A program made the translations under genes and the position numbers. Below the pieces are notes generated by a model. That model worked only from the letters and a program-made list of their open reading frames with translations, was not told where the DNA came from and ran no database searches. Positions 1 through 8,213 of a stretch of DNA of 64,000 nt are shown in pieces; position 1 is the first letter of the stretch; the number at the start of each line of letters is the position of its first letter. The DNA is taken from assembly GCA_020632635.1 (NCBI GenBank), contig JACKFE010000006.1, positions 69,113 to 133,112 on the forward strand. Reading direction: 5' to 3'. Source of the stretch: Nitrospiraceae bacterium. GTDB taxonomy: Bacteria; Nitrospirota; Nitrospiria; Nitrospirales; UBA8639.

Positions 1-346
1 ATAGGAATAAAGGAATCGCCCAGCGTTGTTCCTTCTGGAGCAACGCTGGGGCAATAAATTTCCAGAATTGGTAAAGGATAACGGGAACACTGGCAATGAC
101 GGCCGCCATAAAGGAAATTTTGATTGACGCAAACAATGCCTCGGCCGGGGCGTAAAAGATCAGATCATCCTCAAAGGGCCGTTTAAACCAATCAATCAAC
201 CATTCCGCATAGGAAAACGCCACGACAAACCACACCATAATCGTGCCTCCCACAAAGAGAAGCCGTTTTTTAATATCACGAATATGCCGCTGTAAGGGGT
301 GCGCTACCCTATTTAAGACCATTTGAGAACTGGCAACTACGCTCAT
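1..346 (-). CDS. tatC: Twin-arginine translocase subunit TatC (N-terminal part, cut by window edge)
   Basis: The gene runs off the left edge; about 115 N-terminal residues are visible. TatC is the multi-spanning inner-membrane receptor that binds twin-arginine signal peptides and moves folded proteins outward. The translation shows the family's start: an H-I-R-D-I-K-K-R-L segment, a first membrane helix, then a periplasmic part with ALFASIKISF and a second helix followed by YQFWKFIAPAL. The ATG at 346 is used here. An in-frame GTG at 358 lies closer to a GGAAGG sequence and could be the true start. It is last in a long minus-strand run. A Tat client (27198-28229) is encoded in this window. 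Confidence 0.9.
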   Translation of the reverse strand, partial: MSVVASSQMVLNRVAHPLQRHIRDIKKRLLFVGGTIMVWFVVAFSYAEWLIDWFKRPFEDDLIFYAPAEALFASIKISFMAAVIASVPVILYQFWKFIAPALLQKEQRWAIPLFL

Positions 347-387
347 GGGACCAATCACGAACCTTCCATATCTAATATGTGATGAGG

Positions 388-633
388 CTATCCCGTGGTA
401 CTGGCTTCTTCAACGGTATGCCGATGGTCACGGACCATGGCCGCCATTCGATCTTTTTTGGCGAGCTTTTCAACCTGTAATTGCTTTTTCAGTACTTCTT
501 CTTGCGGGGTGAGAACGTGATGTTTGAGGAGCCGCTGTAATTCTGCATCAAGCTGATGATGAGAGTCCTCCAATTCACGATATTCCCGGCTGGAGGTCCG
601 AAGTTGGTCTGCAATTTGATCATCCGTCATCAT
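388..633 (-). CDS. YdcH-like (DUF465) small coiled-coil protein
   Basis: 81 residues, charged and almost entirely helical in character. It matches the DUF465/YdcH pattern: a Y-R-E-L-E-D-x-H-H-Q-L-D-A-E-L core, a short break, then an L-K-K-Q-L-x-x-E-K-L-x-x-K-D-R-M-A-A-M segment. The function of the family is not settled. The protein is predicted cytoplasmic, with no membrane or signal segment. It sits between rimI and tatC on the same strand, 41 bases before tatC, and starts ATG-ATG, so the second Met is an alternative start. The family call is reasonably sure; no function is assigned. Confidence 0.75.
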   Translation of the reverse strand: MMTDDQIADQLRTSSREYRELEDSHHQLDAELQRLLKHHVLTPQEEVLKKQLQVEKLAKKDRMAAMVRDHRHTVEEASTTG

Positions 634-717
634 GCGATGCCTCCTTTTGTACAGTGGTGAATAGACGCATCTTGAAGTCCAATACCTGATTACTGGGCCT
701 GAACATTTAAATCTTGC

Positions 718-1212
718 CTAGAGAGAGACAAGAGGATGTAATTCCATAAGGATAGCATCCTCATCAGGGTTCGTATAGTAGGCCTTCCTTGTGGCATACT
801 CCTTGAATCCAAAAAATTGATAGAGGTTTCTCGCGCCATGATTTGATGCCCGGACTTCTAACAATCCACGCTTACAACCTTCTTCAAGGCCCAGATGAAT
901 AGATTGGGTAACAAGGATTTTTGCAAGTCCCTGTTTTCGATACTCTTCAACCACTGCCAAATTCAGAAATCGCAACTCCTCAAACACTATCCAACAGCAA
1001 AGATACGCAATCACTGGAAACGTGGCCTGACGCCCCTGGGGATGCGGCACGACAAACAGGCGACTAAAGGGATTTCCACCTAATTCTGCTTCAATATTTT
1101 TTCGAGACCAAGGAGCGGTAAAACAAGCGGACTCCAGTCTGACCAAAGCCTCCAAATCTTGTGGCAAGGCTGCACGAATCAATGGTTCAAAACAGGGAGA
1201 ACTCGCGTTCAT
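718..1212 (-). CDS. rimI: Ribosomal protein S18 alanine N-acetyltransferase (RimI-like GNAT)
   Basis: 164 residues from the ATG at 1212. GNAT acetyltransferase fold: an N-terminal LIRAALPQDLEAL strand-helix, an F-T-A-P-W-S segment typical of RimI, the acetyl-CoA loop at E-Y-R-K-Q-G-L-A, and a C-terminal ARNLYQFFGFKEYATRKAYY segment. RimI acetylates the N-terminal Ala of S18; relatives act on other targets. The reading frame extends upstream to 1320, but that would overlap tsaB. With the chosen start, only 4 bases separate it from the tsaB stop, as in the common tsaB-rimI arrangement. The C-terminal end is E-D-A-I-L-M-E-L. Confidence 0.88.
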   Translation of the reverse strand: MNASSPCFEPLIRAALPQDLEALVRLESACFTAPWSRKNIEAELGGNPFSRLFVVPHPQGRQATFPVIAYLCCWIVFEELRFLNLAVVEEYRKQGLAKILVTQSIHLGLEEGCKRGLLEVRASNHGARNLYQFFGFKEYATRKAYYTNPDEDAILMELHPLVSL

Positions 1213-1216
1213 CGTC

Positions 1217-1924
1217 CTATCCCTGGGAACGCTGGGGAGCATGATGATTTCCCATGGCCACTTCCGCATACGAGAGTTGCAAATAATGCGGGCTGGTTCC
1301 TTCAGCAAGTGTTTCCCCACGTGCCAGATACCCTATCCCAGCTAACCCAACGCCTTGTGCTGAAGGATGACCACTATCCGAAGCAGAACGTACTCGATGC
1401 TCTTGAGTTGAGACCAAAAATTCTTGATTGCGGATCCAACCATCCCCCACAACCAGTGTTTCTCCTCCATCTAAGGATTGCAGCACTTCACCCACTGTCC
1501 CCATGGCCTCATTTCCTATACGCACCACTGCCTCACCACTCCATTCATACAATCCAAAATACAGATGTCCAGGTTTAATAAAGATCGTACTGAGAATCGG
1601 CAGAGAAACTGGAAGGACATTCCAGGCTAAGGCTTCCAAGGACGAGACGCCCACCATGGGAATAGCCAGTGCCAAGCGCAGAGCCGACATCGTGGCCATT
1701 CCTACCCGCAGACCGGTAAAGGATCCTGGTCCGATTGAAACGGCCAACCCCTGAAGATCACCAACTTGTACTCCCGCTGAGACCAATAGCCGATCGATGG
1801 TAGGCAGAAGTTGACTCGTGAGTGATTGGCCTGGTTGACAGAGGGATGAAGCCAAGAGCTGACGCCCATTCAAGAGGGCCACACTGGGCATGAATGTTCC
1901 GGTTTCAATGGCAAGAAGCAACAT
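1217..1924 (-). CDS. tsaB: tRNA threonylcarbamoyladenosine biosynthesis protein TsaB
   Basis: 235 residues from the ATG at 1924. TsaB is the non-catalytic ASKHA-fold partner of TsaD in making t6A37 on ANN-decoding tRNAs. Visible features are the LLLAIETGTF start strand, the V-S-I-G-P-G-S-F-T-G-L-R-V-G block that defines the family, and a following helix with LALAIPMVGVSSLEAL. A longer frame begins at a TTG (1939), but the ATG places the conserved first strand at residue 2. Downstream rimI follows after 4 bases. TsaD, TsaC and TsaE are not in this window. Confidence 0.93.
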   Translation of the reverse strand: MLLLAIETGTFMPSVALLNGRQLLASSLCQPGQSLTSQLLPTIDRLLVSAGVQVGDLQGLAVSIGPGSFTGLRVGMATMSALRLALAIPMVGVSSLEALAWNVLPVSLPILSTIFIKPGHLYFGLYEWSGEAVVRIGNEAMGTVGEVLQSLDGGETLVVGDGWIRNQEFLVSTQEHRVRSASDSGHPSAQGVGLAGIGYLARGETLAEGTSPHYLQLSYAEVAMGNHHAPQRSQG

Positions 1925-1964
1925 GGTTATCGTGCCCAATTGAGGTCAGTCATAGAAATCAAGT

Positions 1965-2771
1965 TTACGAGGCCGCATTCAAAAGAAATTCCCGAAACGT
2001 CAAGGTCACGGATCCGCCTAACACCCGATGGTCTGTCGCCCGCACTTTAAATGGTAATCGCACAAAAGGGGGGGCATCGCTTTTTTTATTTTTGACGGCT
2101 CGGTAGTCTTCACATTCAACCGAAACGATCAGATCATCGCCTGACTGAAAATAATCAATGGAGTTGACTTCAAGGGTTTGAGCATCTACTTTCGTTCGCA
2201 CCAACGCTTCCCCTGATATTCCCGCTGAGTCGGGGGAAGAGAATACCTGATCTATCGAATAGTACCGGTCATCCTTCAAAACGTGCACATTGGGACTCCC
2301 CAGACCGGCAACTTTTCCCAACACGGCATCGAGAGCCCGCAGACTGAGCATGATGGTTTGATCCCATTCGGACACGTGCCCATCCCCGTCCACCCGGCCA
2401 GAGACCATTCGTCCCTCGGCAGGGAAAAATAATTCGTAGTGATCGCCTTCTCGATAAAAATCCAGGACAGGAACACCCAAGCGAATAAACCCTTTCAGAC
2501 GAACCTGATCCGGTTGCTGATACGATACAACCCCATTCAGATCTTGAGAGAGGGGAATCCCCGCACCTGAAATCGACACAAGGAACAAGCCTTTTAAAGT
2601 CACAATGATGGATTCTTTTTGACGCAATTGCTCCAGGACTTTCAGCGAGTGGCTTTCCTCCACCGGTTCTAACCGAGACTGCGACAACCCTGCACAACCC
2701 GCCATGACAAACAATAGAATGGCACCGGCAAGATACCGATAAACCTCAGCCCCAACACGTGGCCTTTCCAT
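1965..2771 (-). CDS. DUF4292 outer-membrane lipoprotein, LolB-like
   Basis: 268 residues from the ATG at 2771, 4 bases after radA's stop. A lipoprotein signal is clear: MERPRVGAEVYRYLAGAI followed by the lipobox F-V-M-A-G-C, with the modified Cys near residue 23. The mature part looks like the LolA/LolB-type half-barrel fold: strands about modifying and lipid-contact surfaces such as V-R-L-K-G-F-I-R-L-G-V-P-V and D-H-Y-E-L-F-F-P. By family it probably sits in the outer membrane and handles lipoproteins or lipids; its exact role is unproven. A longer start (2789) would overlap radA. Confidence 0.75.
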   Translation of the reverse strand: MERPRVGAEVYRYLAGAILLFVMAGCAGLSQSRLEPVEESHSLKVLEQLRQKESIIVTLKGLFLVSISGAGIPLSQDLNGVVSYQQPDQVRLKGFIRLGVPVLDFYREGDHYELFFPAEGRMVSGRVDGDGHVSEWDQTIMLSLRALDAVLGKVAGLGSPNVHVLKDDRYYSIDQVFSSPDSAGISGEALVRTKVDAQTLEVNSIDYFQSGDDLIVSVECEDYRAVKNKKSDAPPFVRLPFKVRATDHRVLGGSVTLTFREFLLNAAS

Positions 2772-2775
2772 GAGA

Positions 2776-4173
2776 CTACAACCTTGCATGAGCCACCACG
2801 GCCTCCCAGATATCTCCGATTTCTCGGATGCCCACGACGTCGATGCCCGCCCCTCCTTTCCATTGTTCCATATTAGACTCCGGCACCACACATCTGGTAA
2901 ATCCCAACTTCATGGCCTCACGAATCCGTAACTCCGCATGTTGCACGGGACGAACTTCTCCCCCTAATCCCACTTCCCCCATTACCACCAAACGGGAATC
3001 CAAGGCCATCTCTCGAAAACTAGAGAGCACCGCACACACAATTCCCACGTCCACGGTTGGTTCATCGATACGAATGCCCCCCACCACATTCACATACACA
3101 TCATGGCTGGAAAAATGCAGTCCCAATCGTTTTTCCATGACAGCCAAAAGAAGAGCCATCCGGTTGGTTTCCACCCCCTTGGCCATCCGCTTCGGCATGG
3201 GATAGGTCGTTTCAGCCACGAGGGCCTGTAATTCAACCAACAATGGCCTGGACCCTTCCACGCTGGAAACGACCACCGACCCAGTGCTTTGACCAATACG
3301 CCCGGTTAAAAACATTTCCGAGGGATTGCCGACCTCAACCAACCCTTCATCCCGCATTTCAAACACACCGATTTCATTGGTTGGACCGAATCGGTTCTTC
3401 ACCGCTCGCAAGATACGATAGCTTTGGCCCTTATCTCCTTCAAAATACAGGACCGTATCCACAATGTGTTCCAATAACCGGGGCCCGGCGATAACCCCTT
3501 CTTTCGTCACATGCCCAATAATAAACACCGGTATCTGAGTACGCTTGGCATACCACATCAAACGACAGCCGACTTCCTGAACCTGGCTAACGCTCCCAGG
3601 AGCCGAAGTTAATTCTTCCGTAAACACCGTCTGAATAGAATCCAGCACCACAATAGCCGGCTTAATGTTTTCAGCCACCCGAAACAGATCTTCCAAGGAT
3701 GTGGTAGCCAACACGTAGAGGTGGGGACATTGAATGCCGAGACGATCCGCCCGCATTTTAATCTGTTGAGGCGATTCTTCACCTGATGCATACAGACCTA
3801 CGTCCTCCCCGCTGCCAAGGGAGGCCAAGGTTTGCAACAATAAGGTCGTCTTCCCTATTCCGGGGTCTCCTCCAATAAGAATGACCGACCCGGGGACCAC
3901 GCCACCACCCAACACCCTGTTCAATTCCCCCAAGCCGGATTGCATACGAAATTCCTCGGCTTGAACTATCGATTCAATCGAAAGGGGTTCGGCCATACTT
4001 CCAGCCAGCCCTTTACGGGGAGAGAGAGGCGACATCTGATCCACTTCTTCACGAAGAGTATTCCATTGAGCACATTCCGGACAGCGGCCACTCCAACGTA
4101 CCCCTTGGAATCCGCATTCCTGACACACAAAATGAGTTTTTGGACGGGAGGGTTTGACTTTGACGGGTTTCAT
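2776..4173 (-). CDS. radA: DNA repair protein RadA
   Basis: 465 residues, the usual RadA length. It is a RecA-like helicase that extends branches in recombination intermediates. The domains are in order: a four-Cys zinc finger (C17, C20, C31, C34), a RecA core with Walker A G-G-D-P-G-I-G-K-T-T at 101-110, a V-V-L-D-S-I-Q-T Walker B, and the RadA-specific K-N-R-F-G motif near residue 258. A C-terminal Lon-protease-like domain ends the protein. The start is ATG at 4173. It shares a minus-strand run with tsaB and rimI, and the downstream lipoprotein gene begins 4 bases after its stop. Confidence 0.97.
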   Translation of the reverse strand: MKPVKVKPSRPKTHFVCQECGFQGVRWSGRCPECAQWNTLREEVDQMSPLSPRKGLAGSMAEPLSIESIVQAEEFRMQSGLGELNRVLGGGVVPGSVILIGGDPGIGKTTLLLQTLASLGSGEDVGLYASGEESPQQIKMRADRLGIQCPHLYVLATTSLEDLFRVAENIKPAIVVLDSIQTVFTEELTSAPGSVSQVQEVGCRLMWYAKRTQIPVFIIGHVTKEGVIAGPRLLEHIVDTVLYFEGDKGQSYRILRAVKNRFGPTNEIGVFEMRDEGLVEVGNPSEMFLTGRIGQSTGSVVVSSVEGSRPLLVELQALVAETTYPMPKRMAKGVETNRMALLLAVMEKRLGLHFSSHDVYVNVVGGIRIDEPTVDVGIVCAVLSSFREMALDSRLVVMGEVGLGGEVRPVQHAELRIREAMKLGFTRCVVPESNMEQWKGGAGIDVVGIREIGDIWEAVVAHARL

Positions 4174-4217
4174 AGTGAAAAGAGGATCAAACGCTATAAA
4201 ATTTCAGCCAACTATTT

Positions 4218-5066
4218 TCACAAATGCCTTCGGACCCTAGTCCAGTCATTTAAGAGGATGGCTCTTCGCGGGAAGAGTTCTGCCTTTTTTGACTTATTAA
4301 CAATCACAGCTTTGACACGATGTTGCACCAGAACATTGGCAAAATCGGCACTTTGCCCGATACCGGCACTGATATTTTCCCATCCTTCTTTTTTTAAGAT
4401 CTCCAATAAATCCGCTACTCCCGTCGATGCGCTCTGAAGGATACGAATCATTCCTGGGGGAAATCCCTGTTTACGCAACCAGACTTGAATCGCATCGATT
4501 TTCCCTCGGCCGGTACGATCCAAATAAATCAAGTTATAATAAAACTCAGCTAATTTCCCTAATTCTCGAGAGGCCCCGGTTTGGGCATCCCCTAACAGGA
4601 GACCCGGCATGGGAAAGGGCGTGGCTTGGTCATCTGCCACCAAATTTCCTTCAACCAAGACAGCTAGATCCACGAGAATGATGGGGCGGCGACGTTCCCA
4701 GGACAGCAAATTTCCTTTTCCTTGGATGGGGGGTAATTTGGCCTCGGGGGCCCCTTTCACCACTAACTGAAGATTTCCACGCATCTTGGGAGTAAATTTC
4801 AGCCTTGCCCATCCGTCTTCATCGGTTTTGGCTTGCCCGATTAATTGCCCCTGAAGATAAAAATCTAACGGTTTATCGATAAGTCCTGTGGTCCCATCTG
4901 GCATGTCTTCGACCACTCTCGCTTGTAAAATGACTTCTTTTCTGGGAGAACTCAAGACATCTGGCACAAAGATTTCAACCTCAGAGTCCTCTCCCGCAGA
5001 GGGCATTGCCAACAACCCACAGAAGCCAATCAATATCACGCTCAACCAAGTGATGTGCGATTTCAT
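4218..5066 (-). CDS. Exported protein with N-terminal Ig-like part and C-terminal HAD-like part
   Basis: 282 residues from the ATG at 5066. The N-terminus MKSHITWLSVILIGFCGLLAM is a Sec signal peptide. Residues of about 30-115 look like a bacterial Ig-like strand domain (D-K-P-L-D-F-Y-L, G-Q-A-K-T-D-E-D-G-W-A). The C-terminal half carries a HAD-type pattern: I-I-L-V-D-L-A as a possible motif I, a K-I-D-A-I-Q-V-W-L helix, and L-E-I-L-K-K-E-G-W followed by A-V-I-V. The canonical D-x-D of HAD phosphatases is not clear, so catalysis is doubtful. It is probably periplasmic or surface-exposed. The start at 5120 was dropped because it overlaps the preceding gene. Confidence 0.55.
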   Translation of the reverse strand: MKSHITWLSVILIGFCGLLAMPSAGEDSEVEIFVPDVLSSPRKEVILQARVVEDMPDGTTGLIDKPLDFYLQGQLIGQAKTDEDGWARLKFTPKMRGNLQLVVKGAPEAKLPPIQGKGNLLSWERRRPIILVDLAVLVEGNLVADDQATPFPMPGLLLGDAQTGASRELGKLAEFYYNLIYLDRTGRGKIDAIQVWLRKQGFPPGMIRILQSASTGVADLLEILKKEGWENISAGIGQSADFANVLVQHRVKAVIVNKSKKAELFPRRAILLNDWTRVRRHL

Positions 5067-5082
5067 TGAAAAACCGTTCGCC

Positions 5083-5382
5083 TTAGAAAAAAAATCCCCG
5101 GCCGCGCTTTCCAAATGCAAACGCGTCGAATCCGGTAAGAATCACCCATTGCGCATAAATCATCCATCCCCTGGGCCAATAAAATTTGGAAAGGAGAATT
5201 AAGGCCAGACTGACACAAAGCAAGAAATATCCGCGTTTCTCGATCCCCAAATAAAGATGCCCTACTCCTCCCAAAAGAGAAAGGGAAGCCGCGGCTATGG
5301 CGTTGGTCGTCTTCTGGCGCGAGAGTTCTTCATTTTCGGGAAGAGAATGAGAATCACGCTCTTTTTTCTTAGATTTTTTCAT
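5083..5382 (-). CDS. Small membrane protein, unknown function
   Basis: 99 residues from the ATG at 5382. It has a highly charged N-terminus (M-K-K-S-K-K-K-E-R-D), then a glycine-containing hydrophobic segment (A-A-A-S-L-S-L-L-G-G-V-G-H-L-Y-L-G) and two further hydrophobic stretches. It ends in F-A-F-G-K-R-G-R-G-F-F-F. The G-H-L-Y-L-G plus paired helices recall TM2-domain proteins, but the match is weak. It sits 16 bases upstream of the exported Ig/HAD-like protein and is probably cotranscribed with it. The longer reading to 5475 has no supporting start signal. Confidence 0.6.
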   Translation of the reverse strand: MKKSKKKERDSHSLPENEELSRQKTTNAIAAASLSLLGGVGHLYLGIEKRGYFLLCVSLALILLSKFYWPRGWMIYAQWVILTGFDAFAFGKRGRGFFF

Positions 5383-5528
5383 AGTGTGGAAATCCAGCCT
5401 TCCGGCATGCCACGACACACAGAAAACCATACCATGCCGTCTTTCAGAGTTCCAAGACAGGAAATCCTTACTCAATTATTGGATGCCTATTCCCAACGGC
5501 TAAACGGGCAATGATCAATTGGCAGGGC

Positions 5529-5816
5529 TTAACCCAGATTTCGCTTGCGGAGTTCTTCTGCGTAGGTTTTTTGATAGAGGACATCCCACTCCTGTGACCC
5601 TTCGGGAATAGGACGAGAGTATGAACCCAACCGGGTTCGAACAAGTTGATCCAGGGTCATCTCTTCTTGCAACTGTTCAGCAATAACCCGTTTAATTTCT
5701 TTGAGCACCAGGGGAGAATCCAGGCTGATGCTCCCTAATTCAGTGTCTTTGAGAGCAGTCATGATCACATGAGCTAAATGCGTTTGCTTCTCATCGCTGA
5801 GTAGGAAGGAATTCAT
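5529..5816 (-). CDS. DUF507 family protein, second copy
   Basis: 95 residues with no signal or membrane segment. It shares the DUF507 layout with its upstream neighbour: an N-terminal helix beginning L-S-D-E-K-Q-T-H-L-A-H-V-I, a middle helix (V-L-K-E-I-K-R-V-I-A-E-Q-L), and a C-terminal W-D-V-L-Y-Q-K-T-Y-A-E-E-L-R-K-R-N-L-G. The function of the family is unknown. Tandem DUF507 genes are common in Nitrospirota and delta-proteobacterial relatives. The gene follows the first copy by 23 bases and is probably cotranscribed with it. Confidence 0.78.
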   Translation of the reverse strand: MNSFLLSDEKQTHLAHVIMTALKDTELGSISLDSPLVLKEIKRVIAEQLQEEMTLDQLVRTRLGSYSRPIPEGSQEWDVLYQKTYAEELRKRNLG

Positions 5817-5839
5817 GCCCTTTCAATCTCCAATCCGTA

Positions 5840-6121
5840 TCATAAAACCAGGCCACGTTCTTTGATAAGTTTCTGCTTCACCATGGAAAACATTTTTTGA
5901 TAATCAGCACGACCCTGGGCAAACTCCTTTTCAAATTGCTTAAGCATGTCCCGAACTTCCGCGTTCAGGCGATCCTCGGCTTGTAACTCCTGAGTGATGG
6001 CCCCTTCCAGGAATTGGACCAAGGCTTCGAATTTCCCCTGTAAGCGAAACAGCCCTTTTGAGGATAATCGTTCGGCCAGGACCGCAGCCATGTGATGCAC
6101 TCGTTCTTTAGACAACCGCAT
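5840..6121 (-). CDS. DUF507 family protein, first copy
   Basis: 93 residues. The sequence starts M-R-L-S-K-E-R-V-H-H-M-A, the typical DUF507 opening, and ends with a Y-Q-K-M-F-S-M-V-K-Q-K-L-I-K-E-R-G segment. It is predicted to be a cytoplasmic helical protein of unknown role. Its ATG overlaps the stop of the upstream cyclophilin-like gene by one base (TAATG), which points to translational coupling. The second copy follows after 23 bases. The two copies have diverged well beyond recent duplication. Confidence 0.8.
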   Translation of the reverse strand: MRLSKERVHHMAAVLAERLSSKGLFRLQGKFEALVQFLEGAITQELQAEDRLNAEVRDMLKQFEKEFAQGRADYQKMFSMVKQKLIKERGLVL

Positions 6122-6516
6122 TAAGATGCCTCAAGGACAGGTTCTACGGACATGGTAGAGGCCCCAGCCGCTTCCCGCAGGACGGTGGGATCCCCAATCA
6201 CTTTGCCGATTACATTAACACGGTCAGCCGGCACGGGGTCTTCGCCCAAACTCATGGGAGTCCGCCCAAAAAAAACCGCCAGCATCCCGCCAAGCCCCCA
6301 AAACGCCACATCCCCCACTTTGACATTGGTCGTGGCTGTCTCACGAAAATCCTGTACCCCTGGCACTTGGCAGTAAAACTCCTCACCCCATTGGTTGACT
6401 TTGGCCTGAATGGGCAGTGCCTTGAATACAGCATCCGCAGTCCGGTTGGGCTTCAATTCGGCCAGCACCCGAATCCCTCCAATCGTCATAACAATCTTTC
6501 GCGCATGAAATTCCAT
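6121..6516 (-). CDS. Cyclophilin-like fold protein (TM1367/DUF369-type)
   Basis: 131 residues. The pattern I-V-M-T-I-G-G-I-R-V-L-A-E-L, then T-A-D-A-V-F-K-A-L-P-I and W-G-E-E-F-Y-C, followed by V-G-D-V-A-F-W and A-V-F-F-G-R-T-P, is that of the cyclophilin-like beta-barrel family typified by TM1367. Those proteins share the cyclophilin fold, but peptidyl-prolyl isomerase activity is not established. It is cytoplasmic. It is first in the minus-strand run and divergent from the RNase H-like gene at 6622, so its promoter should lie in 6517-6621. It is coupled to the DUF507 gene by a one-base overlap. Confidence 0.72.
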   Translation of the reverse strand: MEFHARKIVMTIGGIRVLAELKPNRTADAVFKALPIQAKVNQWGEEFYCQVPGVQDFRETATTNVKVGDVAFWGLGGMLAVFFGRTPMSLGEDPVPADRVNVIGKVIGDPTVLREAAGASTMSVEPVLEAS

Positions 6517-6621
6517 GAATACTACTGACTCCTTTGGTTTGGCATGTTATGGTTTTGAATGTAGCTGGTCCTGAAAAGCGAAATCAAGGTTTCACTTCTC
6601 ACGCCTTTCTCCACATCGCTC

Positions 6622-7398
6622 ATGCTGACATCTTCCTTTATCTTCCTCAAAGGGATTGGCGAAACAACCGAACGCACGTTATGGCATGAGGGGATTACCT
6701 CATGGGATCGATTCCTCGACTGCCAGGAAATTTTCCGCTTCTCCTCCGCCAGAAAAATTCAATTTGATCATGAATTGCGTCTGGCACAATCCCACTTGTG
6801 CAACCATAATAGCGCTTTTTTTGCAAGACTGTTTAAAGCCCGCGACCATTGGCGCCTCTATGACACGTTTCGGCACAATACCGCCTATCTCGACATTGAA
6901 ACCAACGGTATTCCGCTCCCGTATGGAGTGATTACCGTGGTAGGTATCTTTGGTCGTGGACGGATGACCACTTTGACCCAGGGAGATACCTTGACCTCAA
7001 CCAGACTCCGTGAAGAATTGGAAGGGTATGATCTTCTGGTGACGTTTTTTGGTTCAGGCTTTGATCTGCCATTTTTACAGGCCAAATTTCCAACCTTGTC
7101 TCTTGTTCAGCCGCATTTTGACCTCTGTTTTGCAGCTCGGCGCCTAGGATTGAAAGGCGGACTCAAAGCTATTGAAAAGGAATTGGACTGCCCCCGCTCT
7201 CCGGAATTGGATGGATTGAGCGGCTTAGACGCCGTGCGATTATGGGAAGAATGGCAAAACGGCCAAGAAGCTGCCGGGGATTTGTTGATTCTCTATAATC
7301 AGGCTGACACTCAAAATCTTGAGTTCGTAGCCAATACGATTTATGACCGAATGGTCCAACAATTCGGCCCATCTACTCTTTATAACGTGGTCCAATGA
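6622..7398 (+). CDS. RNase H-like (YprB-type) DEDD nuclease domain protein
   Basis: 258 residues. An N-terminal part of about 85 residues contains L-K-G-I-G-E-T-T-E-R, resembling a helix-hairpin-helix. The RNase H-like domain has Exo I Y-L-D-I-E-T near residue 90, Exo II F-F-G-S-G-F-D-L-P-F-L near 145, and a C-terminal Y-N-Q-A-D-T-Q-N-L motif near 230, giving the acidic residues of a DEDD exonuclease. This matches the YprB family, whose substrate is not settled. Its stop overlaps the start of the PPM phosphatase by 4 bases (ATGA), so the two are translationally coupled. Confidence 0.82.
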   Translation: MLTSSFIFLKGIGETTERTLWHEGITSWDRFLDCQEIFRFSSARKIQFDHELRLAQSHLCNHNSAFFARLFKARDHWRLYDTFRHNTAYLDIETNGIPLPYGVITVVGIFGRGRMTTLTQGDTLTSTRLREELEGYDLLVTFFGSGFDLPFLQAKFPTLSLVQPHFDLCFAARRLGLKGGLKAIEKELDCPRSPELDGLSGLDAVRLWEEWQNGQEAAGDLLILYNQADTQNLEFVANTIYDRMVQQFGPSTLYNVVQ

Positions 7399-8207
7399 GT
7401 ATCTCCCCCTCACTCATCTGGACAGGATTCGGACTCACCGATATTGGCAGAGTCCGAAAAATGAATCAGGATACATTCTCGATACGAGACGACCTCCAAT
7501 TATGGGTCCTAGCCGATGGTATGGGAGGACAGGCTGGAGGGGAAATAGCTAGCCAGATGGCAGTTGATACGATTACCCAATATTTTGAAACGCCTCCCCC
7601 CTCTTCCAACACCAACAACTCACTTCAATGTCAGGATGAACAGCATCTCCTCCAAGCCTTGGAATTTGCTAACCAGGCAATTCGGGAAAAAGCGGAGCAA
7701 AATGATGCCATACGGGGAATGGGGACGACGGTGATAGCTATCCGGATCATCAGTGGGCCCTCAGGCAACCAGGCGATTGTGGCACATGCAGGAGATAGCC
7801 GACTGTATCTTTTAAGAGAAAACCGTTTCACCTTGTGGACAAGGGATCATACCTTAATGGAAGAACGATTGGCCTTGAAACTAATCACACCTGACCAAGT
7901 CCGAACACATCCATTACGGCATGTTCTCACCAAAGGTCTGGGCATTGAACCCATCGTCCAACCGACCATCACCAGGTATCCTCTTGAGCCACAAGATCTG
8001 TTATTACTATGCTCTGACGGCCTCACTAAAATGCTCACCGACCAGGAAATTCAGGCCGCTATGCTCAAAATCGGCATTCCCTCTCAACGTCTTTGTGAAA
8101 GCTTGATAACAAATGCCAATCGATTAGGGGGAGAAGATAATACAACTGTGATCGTTATTGGAAAGGAGAGGAATAGGACAGAAAAAACCCTTCATTCATC
8201 AGCGTGA
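7395..8207 (+). CDS. PPM/PP2C-type serine/threonine protein phosphatase
   Basis: 270 residues. All PP2C motifs are present: the N-terminal T-D-I-G-R-V-R-K-M-N-Q-D, the metal-binding A-D-G-M-G-G near residue 40, G-M-G-T-T-V, A-H-A-G-D-S-R-L-Y, L-L-C-S-D-G-L-T, and the terminal G-G-E-D-N-T-T. It should be a soluble Mn/Mg-dependent phosphatase of the Stp/PrpC type, usually paired with a Hanks-type kinase. No kinase gene is near. It is coupled to the upstream nuclease gene by a 4-base overlap. Its 3' end overlaps the convergent oxygenase gene by 9 bases. Confidence 0.95.
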   Translation: MSISPSLIWTGFGLTDIGRVRKMNQDTFSIRDDLQLWVLADGMGGQAGGEIASQMAVDTITQYFETPPPSSNTNNSLQCQDEQHLLQALEFANQAIREKAEQNDAIRGMGTTVIAIRIISGPSGNQAIVAHAGDSRLYLLRENRFTLWTRDHTLMEERLALKLITPDQVRTHPLRHVLTKGLGIEPIVQPTITRYPLEPQDLLLLCSDGLTKMLTDQEIQAAMLKIGIPSQRLCESLITNANRLGGEDNTTVIVIGKERNRTEKTLHSSA

Positions 8208-8213
8208 GGGTTT
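8185..8213. terminator. Bidirectional terminator between convergent genes
   Basis: AAACCC and GGGTTT arms at 8185-8190 and 8208-8213 extend into a bulged TTCA/TGA pairing. A-rich sequence lies on one side and T-rich on the other, so the hairpin could end transcripts from both strands. It lies inside the last codons of both the phosphatase and the oxygenase gene. Confidence 0.5.
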
